Assembly: GCA_965662735.1 (NCBI GenBank)
Contig: CBFIIU010000011.1
Coordinates: 8,104 to 72,103, forward strand
Length of the DNA stretch: 64,000 nucleotides
Source of the DNA: JAYODZ01 sp965662735
Lineage (GTDB): Bacteria; Pseudomonadota; Alphaproteobacteria; RS24
Direction of reading: 5' to 3'
The notes under the pieces: generated by a model
What the model was told of the DNA's origin: nothing
Database searches by the model: none
The model's input: the letters and a program-made list of their open reading frames with translations, nothing else
Position numbers and translations under genes: made by a program
Part shown: positions 51,759 to 61,300 of the stretch, piece after piece
Layout of the letters: every line of letters starts with the position of its first letter
Numbering within the stretch: the stretch's first letter is position 1

Positions 51759-53942
51759 CTATTTCTCCTCTTTATCAAAAACGATCCGACGAACAGCGGC
51801 GACACTTCGCGCCCCTTTCAAGGCATCTATAATTTCTTGTACATGATTCACATCCCGCGCCTGGATGTCGAAAATCAGATCATAAAAATTATCATCACGA
51901 TTATATACGCCCAAATTCGTAATATTCGCATCAAAATCCGCAATGGTTTGCGCGACGGCCCCCAAACTTCCCGGTTGGTTATTCACCGTAATAGAGAGGC
52001 GCGATGCAAACCGGCAATCTTCATTTTCAGCAATATCCCACCGCATCGCCACCCAGCGTTCAGGTTGCTCTTCGAAATCAGCGAGCTGGGGGGCATTGAG
52101 CGGATACACCATCAACCCCACATCCGAGGTTAAAATACCCACAATGGGATCCCCCGGCAGAGGGAAGCATGATGGCGCAAATTTCATGGCGACCCCCGAC
52201 ATGCCCGCACTGAGGGGAATGGGCGCGGTCGATTGCCGGCGTTCGGATCGCGAGAAGGCACGTCGCGCACCACTTAAAATCGTTCGCGTGAGGCCTTGAG
52301 GCCGCTTTTTCGGAAGTACGGCGAAAAGGACATCGGCTGCGGCGACACGCCCTCGACCAATTTCAGCATAGAGCGCAGGCAGACTGTCAAAACCCATAAT
52401 CCCAAGCGCGCGTTCAAGAATATCTCGGCTCGGCTCCGTATTCTCGATCTCAAATAATCGGCGAACCAAGCGCTCTCCAAGCGTCGCATATTCAGCGTCT
52501 TCGCGCCGCCGCAAGGCATGACGAATGGCCGCTCGGGCTTTTCCCGTGACCACATGGTTCAGCCAAATCTGTTGTGGCATAATGGCAGGGTCGCGAATGA
52601 TTTCGATCTCATCGCCATTGTTAATACGCTGACGCAAGGGAACCGGCTTGCCGTTGATCCGCGCGCCCCCACAATTCGTTCCTACTTCGGTGTGTACTGC
52701 AAATGCAAAGTCGAGCACGGTGGCGCCATCCGGCAACGCGATCAAGCGTCCCTTGGGTGTGAAACAAAATACTTGGTCTGTGAACAGCTCAAGTTTCGTA
52801 TTTTCCAAAAACTCTTCAGCCGACTCGCCTGTTTTGAGTTGGTTAACAACCTCTTGTAGCCAACTAAAGGGCTGGATCTCGGTGACGTTAGGACGTTTAA
52901 ACCCATCGCCCTCCTTATACGCCCAATGCGCGGCCACACCTCGCTCGGCCACCTGATGCATCATTTCGGTTCTGATCTGAACTTCAACGCGCTGACGATC
53001 GGGCCCAATCATGGTCGTGTGCAAGGACTGATAATTATTCAACTTGGGCACGGAAATATAATCTTTAAAACGCCCCGGGACGACTTTATAGGCACGGTGG
53101 ATGGCGCCCAATGCCCGATAGCAGAGGTCTTCATTATCGACAATGATGCGGTAGCCAAAAATATCAGAGAGCTGTTCCAGCGAAATCGATTTATGCTGCA
53201 TTTTGCGCCATATCGAAAAAGGCCGTTTTCGCCGCCCCTTCACCTGAGCCGATATTGACGCTCGTCCTAACACACTGCCGATTTCATAGGCGATATCGTC
53301 CAAAATAGCGCCATGCGTTGCATCGAGTTGATCCAATCGGTCGAGCACAAGTCGCCGGGCTTCTGGGTTCAGCTGTTCAAAAGCAAGGTCTTCATATTCC
53401 TCACGGAAACTCTGCATCCCCATGCGGCCGGCCAAAGGCGCATAAATTTCGATGGTCTCTTGCGCAATCCGCCGTCGTTTCTCTGCCGAAGGGATAAAGT
53501 GCAAAGTGCGCATATTGTGTAATCGGTCAGCCAATTTAACAAGCAGAACGCGAATATCATTACTGGTCGCCAGTAAAAGTTTTCGAAAGTTCTCGGCTTG
53601 CGCGGCAGCGCCCTCGACCATTTCAAGCTTAGACAGCTTGGTCACACCATCTACGAGATCGGCAACTTCGCCGCCAAACATCGACACAATATCGTTAAAG
53701 GTGGCGTCGGTATCTTCAAGCGTATCATGCAGCAAACCCGTCGCAATGGTTTGCGTGTCTAACCGCAGATCCGTGAGAATTCCCGCAACTTCTACAGGAT
53801 GCGAAAAATAGGGGTCTCCTGAGGCGCGTTTTTGATCGCCGTGCATTTTAGTTGCAAAAACATAGGCACGATTGAGGAGATCCTCATCGGCTTTTGGATC
53901 GTAACTGGTGACCCGATCAACAAGCTCAAATTGCCGCATCAT
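51759..53942 (-). CDS. rsh: Bifunctional (p)ppGpp synthetase/hydrolase (RelA/SpoT homolog)
   Basis: Sets the stringent-response alarmone level. HD hydrolase domain (HPVEVAGILTDLRLD, GLLHDTLEDTDATF), synthetase domain (DIFGYRIIVDNEDLCYRAL, KDYISVPKLNNYQSLHTTM), TGS domain (CFTPKGRLIALPDGATVLDF) and a C-terminal ACT domain are all intact over 727 residues. Single Rsh enzymes are usual in alphaproteobacteria. Follows rpoZ by 31 bp. Confidence 0.97.
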   Translation of the reverse strand: MMRQFELVDRVTSYDPKADEDLLNRAYVFATKMHGDQKRASGDPYFSHPVEVAGILTDLRLDTQTIATGLLHDTLEDTDATFNDIVSMFGGEVADLVDGVTKLSKLEMVEGAAAQAENFRKLLLATSNDIRVLLVKLADRLHNMRTLHFIPSAEKRRRIAQETIEIYAPLAGRMGMQSFREEYEDLAFEQLNPEARRLVLDRLDQLDATHGAILDDIAYEIGSVLGRASISAQVKGRRKRPFSIWRKMQHKSISLEQLSDIFGYRIIVDNEDLCYRALGAIHRAYKVVPGRFKDYISVPKLNNYQSLHTTMIGPDRQRVEVQIRTEMMHQVAERGVAAHWAYKEGDGFKRPNVTEIQPFSWLQEVVNQLKTGESAEEFLENTKLELFTDQVFCFTPKGRLIALPDGATVLDFAFAVHTEVGTNCGGARINGKPVPLRQRINNGDEIEIIRDPAIMPQQIWLNHVVTGKARAAIRHALRRREDAEYATLGERLVRRLFEIENTEPSRDILERALGIMGFDSLPALYAEIGRGRVAAADVLFAVLPKKRPQGLTRTILSGARRAFSRSERRQSTAPIPLSAGMSGVAMKFAPSCFPLPGDPIVGILTSDVGLMVYPLNAPQLADFEEQPERWVAMRWDIAENEDCRFASRLSITVNNQPGSLGAVAQTIADFDANITNLGVYNRDDNFYDLIFDIQARDVNHVQEIIDALKGARSVAAVRRIVFDKEEK

Positions 53943-53973
53943 GATGACATCTCACAATCCGGCGAACGTCTAC

Positions 53974-54381
53974 TTACTCGTAGGACGCACTCCGTTGATC
54001 ATCTCCTCTGTCTTTCGGGGCGGCATCTTCAAGCGCCTTCAGCGCAGCCAAAATATCGTCTTCATCCATAGAAGCCATCGGCTCAGATGGTTCCATTGCC
54101 GCACTCGGCAGGCTTGTCGGATGGCTGATTACGTCTTCTTCGGGCTCATCAATCTCTACTTTGCTTTGCAAAGAGCCAATCAAATCTTCGCGAATTTCGT
54201 CCGGAATAAGCTGCTCCTCTGCAATCTCGCGCAGAGCCACTACCGTGTTCTTATCATTATCGCGATCAACCAATAGCGCCGCACCGGCAGACATGCCGCG
54301 TGCTCGGTGAGCCGACATTAATACCAGTTCAAATCGGTTTGGAATTTTATCGACGCAATCTTCAACCGTTACACGTGCCAT
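53974..54381 (-). CDS. rpoZ: RNA polymerase omega subunit
   Basis: Assembly subunit of RNA polymerase. ARVTVEDCVDKIPNRFELVLM and AHRARGMSAGA are the omega core. A long acidic C-terminal tail (EIDEPEEDVI onward) brings it to 135 residues, as in other alphaproteobacteria. AGGAC lies six bases before the ATG. Upstream of rsh. Confidence 0.96.
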   Translation of the reverse strand: MARVTVEDCVDKIPNRFELVLMSAHRARGMSAGAALLVDRDNDKNTVVALREIAEEQLIPDEIREDLIGSLQSKVEIDEPEEDVISHPTSLPSAAMEPSEPMASMDEDDILAALKALEDAAPKDRGDDQRSASYE

Positions 54382-54419
54382 TTCAAAGTCCTATGTCTGC
54401 ATTGCCTATCATTCAGGCA

Positions 54420-54959
54420 TTATGCATGGTTTTTAGGAGCATCGTCCTCTTTTTGCAAGGAAAAACGGCCAGAAGAGCGGTGAATTATGCCCAGTCTGGC
54501 ACTGGCGGGTAGGCTACGGATTAACTGATCAAGGGTTTGCTGTGTCACGGGATGGCGCCAATGCGGCGCGACATCGCGCAAAGGGTGTAAGACAAATGCC
54601 CGATCAGCCAGGCGCGGGTGCGGAATTTCCAGCGCTCCACGCACAGTTTTTCCATGAAAATCAATAAGATCTAGGTCAAGGGTTCGCGCGCCCCAACGTT
54701 GCGCGCGTTGCCGTTGGAAGCTATTTTCGAGGTGGTGCAAGGCGCGCATGAGTGCGTGAGGGGATCGCAGATAGCGCACCAAAATCACGGCATTATAATA
54801 ATTATCTTGAGGGGGGCCGATGGGCCGCGTTTGGTAGAGATGAGACATCCGATAGGGAATGATGCCCCTATCCTGCAGCTGCCGACAGGCGAGCCGAAAA
54901 ATGTCGGGCGTTGACAGACCCTGCCAGTCAAGATTTCCACCTAGTGCGATCGCAATCAT
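54420..54959 (-). CDS. folK: 2-amino-4-hydroxy-6-hydroxymethyldihydropteridine diphosphokinase
   Basis: Pyrophosphorylates the pterin in folate synthesis. AIALGGNLDWQG, PQDNYYNAVILV, RWGARTLDLDLIDF and IPHPRLADRAFVLHPL are the HPPK boxes. 179 residues from ATG 54959. First gene of the minus-strand cluster running to parC. Confidence 0.95.
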   Translation of the reverse strand: MIAIALGGNLDWQGLSTPDIFRLACRQLQDRGIIPYRMSHLYQTRPIGPPQDNYYNAVILVRYLRSPHALMRALHHLENSFQRQRAQRWGARTLDLDLIDFHGKTVRGALEIPHPRLADRAFVLHPLRDVAPHWRHPVTQQTLDQLIRSLPASARLGIIHRSSGRFSLQKEDDAPKNHA

Positions 54960-55020
54960 GACCCTGCTTATAGAATCGCCGCAAGCTAACACCAAGAAAT
55001 TTCGATCATCCTTTCATTGA

Positions 55021-55689
55021 ATGTGTCCCACGCCCATGACTTCTCAGCTCGATCCAGACCGTGAATGTGCACTATGTCCTCGCCTTGTCGCCTATCGGGC
55101 CGAGAACCGAGTGCAACATCCCGATTGGTTCAATGGCGCGGTTCCCAATTTCGGAACGACTACAGCGCGCTTGCTGATCATTGGCTTAGCGCCGGGGGTA
55201 AGCGGAGCCAATCGAACCGGCCGGCCCTTCACCGGCGATTATGCGGGGGATTTGCTATATGCGAGCCTGGCTAAGTTTGGGTTTTCAGACGGTCAATACG
55301 ACCGACGGGCAGATGATGGCCTCACCTTGCAGGACTGTCGCATCACCAATGCCGTCCGCTGTGTGCCGCCTCAGAACAAACCCACGCCTGCGGAAATTAC
55401 GATGTGTCGACCCTTTTTGGCAGATCAGTTGACCGCCATCACCGCACCCCTTGCGCTTTTATGCCTGGGCAAGATCTCGCATGACAGCACGATACGGGCT
55501 CTTGGAGGTAAGTTGAGCCAATACCCCTTCGCGCATGGCGCCCGCCATCATCTCGACCGCATCACCGTGTTCGACAGCTATCATTGCTCGCGCTACAACA
55601 CCAATACGGGTCGGTTGACCGAAGCCATGTTCGAAGAGGTTTTCGCAGACATTCGTGCGTTTATCGACGACCAAAGCGCGGGCCATTAA
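55021..55689 (+). CDS. Uracil-DNA glycosylase, family 5 (UDGb)
   Basis: Iron-sulfur uracil-DNA glycosylase. Motif 1 is GLAPGVSGANRTGRPFTGD and motif 3 is SYHCSRYNTNTGRLT, both family 5. Four Cys (ECALC near residue 15, RCVPP, TMCRP) should hold the 4Fe-4S cluster. Family 5 has a wide range and also removes hypoxanthine and damaged bases. 222 residues; an ATG 15 bases later is an alternative start. It converges with smpB with a 4-bp overlap. Confidence 0.93.
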   Translation: MCPTPMTSQLDPDRECALCPRLVAYRAENRVQHPDWFNGAVPNFGTTTARLLIIGLAPGVSGANRTGRPFTGDYAGDLLYASLAKFGFSDGQYDRRADDGLTLQDCRITNAVRCVPPQNKPTPAEITMCRPFLADQLTAITAPLALLCLGKISHDSTIRALGGKLSQYPFAHGARHHLDRITVFDSYHCSRYNTNTGRLTEAMFEEVFADIRAFIDDQSAGH

Positions 55690-56177
55690 CCGCGTTCGCG
55701 CAAAATCCGAGCACGGCTCCTCTCCCAATCGCGCTTGCGATCAACCTCGCGCTTATCAGCCTTCTTACGACCCCGCGCGAGACCGACCAATAATTTGGCC
55801 CGACCAGACTCATTAAAATATAATTTGAGCGGCACAAGCGTCATCCCGTCGCGCTGAATGGCTGCCGCTAGGCGGTTCACTTCTCTGCGATGCAATAATA
55901 GCTTACGCGGCTGAGTGGCCTTATGATTTTGTCGATTAGCGAAGCTATATTCTGGAATATCGGCATTGAGGAGATACACTTCCCCCTCTTGAAAGGCCGC
56001 ATAAGCATGCGCCAAATTGGCCTTGCCTTGGCGCAGTGATTTCACTTCCGAGCCTTGCAAAACAAGCCCCGCCTCAAACGTATCCGTCACTTCGTAATCG
56101 CGACGGGCTCGCCGATTTTCGGCAATCATCCCGACGCTGCCATCGGATTTTTTTCGACCGCCGCTCTTCGATGACAT
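55686..56177 (-). CDS. smpB: SsrA-binding protein SmpB
   Basis: Partner of tmRNA in ribosome rescue. AENRRARRDYEVTDTFEAGL, GSEVKSLRQGKANL and the basic C-terminal tail (KREVDRKRDWERSRARIL) are intact. Length 163. Nine bp after dapA, as in most alphaproteobacteria. Confidence 0.97.
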   Translation of the reverse strand: MSSKSGGRKKSDGSVGMIAENRRARRDYEVTDTFEAGLVLQGSEVKSLRQGKANLAHAYAAFQEGEVYLLNADIPEYSFANRQNHKATQPRKLLLHRREVNRLAAAIQRDGMTLVPLKLYFNESGRAKLLVGLARGRKKADKREVDRKRDWERSRARILRERG

Positions 56178-56185
56178 AACGAGCT

Positions 56186-57076
56186 CTAAATCAGCCCGAC
56201 ACGTTCGAGCGCAGCATCAACTATTTTTGCACTTTCCGCAGAAATATCGACCATAGGTAAGCGCATCGATCCACCACAGCGACCGATACGCTGCATGGCA
56301 TATTTCACAGGTCCAGGACTCGTCTCTACAAACAATGCGTCATGTAGAGGCATCAGCTGATCATGCAGTCGCAGGGCTTCAGAATAATTTCCTGCCAGAC
56401 AGGCATTTTGAAATGCCGCGCAAAGCGCTGGCGCAACATTAGCCGTCACCGAAATACAGCCCTGCCCGCCATGCACCATAAAGCCCAGCGCCGTCGCATC
56501 CTCGCCCGATAATTGAACAAACCCCTCGCCACAGGCAGCCCGTTGCTGACTGACCCGCGCCAAATTGGCCGTCGCATCTTTAACCCCCACAATATTGGGG
56601 CGTGTGGCCAATTCAGCCATGGTCTCGACCGACATGTCCACGACACTGCGGCCAGGAATATTATAAATAATAAGCGGAAAATTGCTGACAGCGGCATCGA
56701 GCGCATCAAAATGCGCCATCAATCCGCCTTGCGTGGGCTTGTTATAATAGGGCGTCACAATCAGCGCGCCGCTCGCTCCTGCGGCCTCAGCATGGCGCGT
56801 CAACGCCACCGCTTCCGCGGTCGCATTTGAGCCTGTGCCCGCAATAATGGGCACAGCCCCATTGGCGGCCGCAATCACGGTTTCAACAACCCGCATATGT
56901 TCATCATGCGATAATGTGGGCGACTCGCCGGTTGTGCCACAGGGCACAATGCCATGCGTGCCGGCCTCGACATGCCACCGCACTAAATCTGTCAGCGCAT
57001 CCTCGTCAACTTGGTCCCCCGCAAACGGGGTCACCAAAGCAACAATAGATCCGCGAAATTCGCTTCCGAGGGCCAA
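56186..57076 (-). CDS. dapA: 4-hydroxy-tetrahydrodipicolinate synthase
   Basis: First committed step of lysine and diaminopimelate synthesis. GTTGESPTLSHDEH, the Tyr of IIYNIPGRSVVDM and the Schiff-base Lys of NIVGVKDATANL are present. 296 residues. The start is a TTG at 57076 with GGAG six bases upstream; the ATG further up adds 16 residues not seen in the family. Confidence 0.96.
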   Translation of the reverse strand: MALGSEFRGSIVALVTPFAGDQVDEDALTDLVRWHVEAGTHGIVPCGTTGESPTLSHDEHMRVVETVIAAANGAVPIIAGTGSNATAEAVALTRHAEAAGASGALIVTPYYNKPTQGGLMAHFDALDAAVSNFPLIIYNIPGRSVVDMSVETMAELATRPNIVGVKDATANLARVSQQRAACGEGFVQLSGEDATALGFMVHGGQGCISVTANVAPALCAAFQNACLAGNYSEALRLHDQLMPLHDALFVETSPGPVKYAMQRIGRCGGSMRLPMVDISAESAKIVDAALERVGLI

Positions 57077-57246
57077 TTTGCTCTCCTTTATTCGATTTGA
57101 GGCTCTATACCACAAACAGGTCATGCCGCCTAGGGTATGCCGCTTGCCGTGCCCCTGACAGCCTCATGGTTCAGCAGGCTTTGCACATGGTCCGCGCGCG
57201 CGGATCGCGATCACGCCCAAAGAAGGGCCTGCGCACCTGAAATGAC

Positions 57247-57275
57247 TTGAAATCATGGCCAAGCCCGTTTATCAA
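57247..57275 (+). promoter_or_regulatory. Predicted promoter for tRNA-Ser
   Basis: TTGAAA, 17-bp spacer, TATCAA. The predicted start falls at the tRNA 5' end (57282-57283). Confidence 0.5.
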
Positions 57276-57282
57276 CGGCGGT

Positions 57283-57373
57283 GGAGAGGTGGCCGAGTGG
57301 TCGAAGGCGCTCCCCTGCTAAGGGAGTAAGCGTTAATAGCGCTTCGAGGGTTCGAATCCCTTCCTCTCCGCCA
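57283..57373 (+). tRNA. tRNA-Ser (anticodon GCT)
   Basis: A 91-nt class II tRNA with long variable arm and encoded CCA. Acceptor GGAGAGG/CCTCTCC; anticodon loop CTGCTAA gives GCT. Its 3' end is a common integration target, and the gene content to its right differs from that to its left. Confidence 0.96.
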
Positions 57374-57652
57374 TAGGCTTTACCTAAAAGGTACAAAGTA
57401 CTTGATCTCTCAAGGTTTAACTAGCCTATCGCATACATAGTGAGAGCGCTAGCTAGAATGTAGCGCGTCGCGAAATTTCCCCCCAAATTGCCTTCTACTG
57501 GACCCATAGTGGACCCATAGTGGACCCAAAGAGCGTAGACCTAAATTGTACGAGATGGGGGCCACAGAAGGGCCACCCGGGGGGTAGCCCCCATGTGCAG
57601 GTAAACGCGCGAGGGGTTTGTGTATTTTCTGTTTTATGGCAAATAACAGCTA
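57374..57652. other. Non-coding region right of tRNA-Ser
   Basis: No gene seen in 279 bp. It holds an 11-bp tandem repeat (TGGACCCATAG, 57499-57527, 2.6 copies) and an 8-bp inverted repeat ATGGGGGC/GCCCCCAT (57555-57562 and 57587-57594) with a GC-rich loop. The latter lies 58 bp past the barrel gene stop and could end its transcript, though no T-run follows. Confidence 0.6.
57499..57527. repeat. 11-bp tandem repeat right of tRNA-Ser
   Basis: TGGACCCATAG twice, then TGGACCC. No coding context. Confidence 0.85.
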
Positions 57653-58384
57653 CTAGAAGGGCCTCTTAAAACTAAGTTGGCCTTCCATCACATGGACCTG
57701 ATTGGAAGACGTCAGCTCCATGCGTCGCAGTTCAAATGTGATGATCGATCTTTTTCCAATGACGGTCGCTAAATCAATATAGTGGTAATTATCGGTGCCA
57801 CGATCGCGAGCGGTTGTCTGAGCTCTAATATTAGTCCCCAAAGTACCGGATGCATCTGCCGACACATTCCATTTAAAGCGGCCCATTCCCGCCCCAAGCC
57901 GCCAATAATCATTAATCTGATACGTCCCCCCCAAAGATGCTCGAGAAAGATAAAAATGACCATCAACATAGGCCGACACAGGCGTTGCATTTCTGAGCCC
58001 GTCAAAATCACCATCATAGTCATGCAAGACGCGTGCGGCCTCAACGCGAACACCATAAGGACCCGATATAGGGCGCCAGTATTCTGCGCTCAAAAAAGAC
58101 ATCGAGGTAGACGTGTCTCCACTTACTTGCGCTCCAGCATAAGACATATCTTGATTGGGCAGCTCTCCTAACCCGTAGCCCACCGTCAAAGAGAGCGCCT
58201 CAATGGGTTCCCAATTCAGAGCTAAACCAGCAGCACCCGTTTTGAAAGATGCGCTTTTCTCACCAATCTGAATATTCTTATTGGCCTCACCAAATTGAGC
58301 GAAAGCCAACCAATGGATAGTGGCCCCATGAGCGATCGCCGGCATCGCCATATAACAAAGTAAACATATAAATAATTGTCGCAT
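57653..58384 (-). CDS. Outer-membrane beta-barrel protein next to the RTX giant
   Basis: About 243 residues. Signal peptide (LFICLLCYMAMPAIAHG), then alternating strands such as LALNWEPIEALSLTVGYGLG, SFLSAEYWRPISGPYGVRVE and WRLGAGMGRFKW, ending ...GQLSFKRPF with a terminal Phe as BAM substrates have. It fits an 8-strand OmpA/OmpW-size barrel, family not recognised. ATG 58384 has AGGG seven bases upstream and starts 9 bp after the RTX gene stop, so the two are probably co-transcribed. Confidence 0.75.
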   Translation of the reverse strand: MRQLFICLLCYMAMPAIAHGATIHWLAFAQFGEANKNIQIGEKSASFKTGAAGLALNWEPIEALSLTVGYGLGELPNQDMSYAGAQVSGDTSTSMSFLSAEYWRPISGPYGVRVEAARVLHDYDGDFDGLRNATPVSAYVDGHFYLSRASLGGTYQINDYWRLGAGMGRFKWNVSADASGTLGTNIRAQTTARDRGTDNYHYIDLATVIGKRSIITFELRRMELTSSNQVHVMEGQLSFKRPF

Positions 58385-58393
58385 CACGGAACC

Positions 58394-61300
58394 CTAGAGA
58401 ATGTCAGCGGGTGTTATTGGGGTAAAGTCAGATATATCAAAATCATTCTTGCTCATACCTTCCACAACGGCAAGCACGTTAGCTCCTGAGTACAAAATTA
58501 GATCACCTTCGTGGTCACCTGTTCCATCCTCTGCGCGAATATTTTCAAAAGACAAATCCAATGAGGCGATCACATCGACATTATTTTGGAAGTCTTTAAT
58601 GATGTCTGCCTCATTGATTGTGAGGGCTGCGTCATCGGCGGAGAGGACGAAAAGGTCGTAGCCATATTCTGAGCTATCGGTTCCATATGCGTATTGGTTG
58701 GTCTCGCTTTGGTCACCGTAATAAATATCTTGCCCTGCGCCACCAATGAGGATGTCGTCTCCGGTGCCGCCATAGAGCTTATCGGCACCGTCTTCACCAT
58801 ATAAGGTGTCATTACCTTGTTTGCCCAATAGGATGTCATCTCCCGCACCCCCCCATAGGGCATCGTGATCATTCTCATCGCTATCGGCCTGCCACCATGT
58901 ATCAGACTGATCAAGGTCGCCAATAAGGCGATCATTCCCGTCGAGGCCATATAATGTGTCATCACCTCGATTGCCCTCGATCACATTATCGGCGTCATCA
59001 CCTGTGAAGGCATCATGATATTGTGTGCCGATAATGGCTTCAAAGCCTTGCGCTACTCCATCATTTAATGTGTATGTGATGCCTTGTGTGGCACCATTCT
59101 CATCACGATCGGTGATCGCGATTTGAATATCTTCACTGGCGATCTCCTGTGCGCCATCAAGATAAGTTAGCGTGATGTCATAAACATTATCACCATTTGC
59201 ATCTTGCGGGTTCTCAAAATCAGGAGAGGATTGAAAGCGTAATTCGTACTCACGATCGACAAATAAGTGCGCGTCTGGACCTGTAATTTTAATCCCAACA
59301 GAACCGTTGTTCGTCTCAATCTGAAGAGGAACATATCTGGAGTAATAACTATCGCCTTCCGGCATCTCGATAGAAGTCTGTCCATCATATATACGAGCAA
59401 TACGATCCCCAGATTCTTGTTCTATTGTATTATCGAGAACGTTAATGGTGAGATCTACATCATTGAGCCCACCTCGACCATCATCAAGCCGAACCGTGAC
59501 TTCATAAATATTATCTGCATTGGCGTCGTTTGGCGCTTCATAATCAGGGGTATATGAAAAACGTAACGATCCATTATAATCATCAAGGTCAAACCGGTCC
59601 GCATCTGCGCCGCCTATAATCGAAAAGGTGCCATAGGTTTGATCATCGCTCCAATAGCGCCCGAGCAGCATATTAGAGTATCGATCAAATCCATATCCCT
59701 CGAGATACTCAAAATCTGTCTGTGTGAGCTCGGGAATGCGTTCATTATAAAAGCCGCCATTCGCTTCGCTAAAGTCGAGCGTGTCTAATCCTTCACCACC
59801 GATGATCCGATCTTTAGAGGTGACATAACCGGACATGACGTCATCGAGGAAAACCGTGACACGATCATTGCCAGCCCCAAGATCCACATCATGATTTTTG
59901 CCGGCGCGAATATCAACCGCATCATCACCATCACCACTTGTAATTACATAGCGCCCCGCACCCTCAACGCCCCCGCCCATCATGATGGGATCATAATACT
60001 CGCTGCTGGCGCGGATTTGATCGGATTGGGCGCTACCAATAATAGTGAGATCCACAGCGTCTTGATTGGGGTGGTATTGATAAAGCAACTGTGAAACGGA
60101 AAGACGTGAAGTTCCCGTGTCATCGACATAGTCACCCGCCACATCCAATCTGTGACTATACATTAAAGCGGTTTGATCATTTTGTGCGTATAAGACGCTT
60201 CTCAGCCCCTCTGTGGTTTGGCCATAATTGACATCGAAGGTCTCTCCGTTAATCTCCAATGTCTCAAAATTGCGGAAACGGACGATACCGCCCGCTTGAT
60301 CAACCAATAAAAACTCACCCCCACTCTCTGTGGGCGATGCTCCGTTTTTATAAAGTAAGTGCTGAATATCCGACAGGGACGACAGTCCATCATAGGCAAA
60401 AGAAAGCGTATCTTCTCCCAAACCGCCATCAATGTTCATGCCGTCAATTGTACGATTGGCAACATATCGGGTGACATAGAAATCAGATGTAACATTATTG
60501 CCGGCATAATCCGTTGTGTTGACCGTAAACTCGAAAACACCATCCCCATTTGCGTCTTGCAGATCAGGAATATCTGCAAGGGCTGCATTGAACATGATGG
60601 TGTCATAGTTAATGGTAAATAAGCTTGCATCGGCTCCACTTAAGGTGCCTTGTGTGTAAACATAGGCATATTGTAACGGGACTGCTACGCGTGTTGATCC
60701 AGCGACATAGTCAACATAAGTGGGAGAATATATGGCTGGAAGCTCTGTTCCGTTCCAGTATTCCTCACCATCTGGTTTGCCGTCATCCATGACGGTAACG
60801 GTGATATTGGCATCTGTGTAGATATTATCTGTTGTATAGGCTCGAACCGTGACCTCATAGACGCCGTCTAGATTGGCATCTGTGGGGGCTTCAAAATTAC
60901 GGGCGTCCCAGTTGAGGCGAATGGACTGCTTAAATCCGGTATCATTGTCCCATGGGTAATAGTAACTATCAAAAGCATCACGATCTGGGCCACCGATAAT
61001 ATCGACCCGATAGATCGGATCATAATCCGGATCGGAAATGTCTAGGACAATCCCATCAAAGCCTTGTGTGCCTTCAACCCAATCATAGGATAAACGGTTA
61101 AAGACAGGCCCACCCCTATCCGCACTATATGAACCACCCCCCGGAGAACCATCAATAATAACAATATCATCGCCATTACTTGCCAGAACAATATCTGATC
61201 CTGAGATAGTCGATATTGTATCATTCCCAAAGCCGCCCAATATGATGTCATCTTCCGCAGGGTCGCCAGTCAACTCTAGTGGGTCGGTGCCTTCGCGCGC

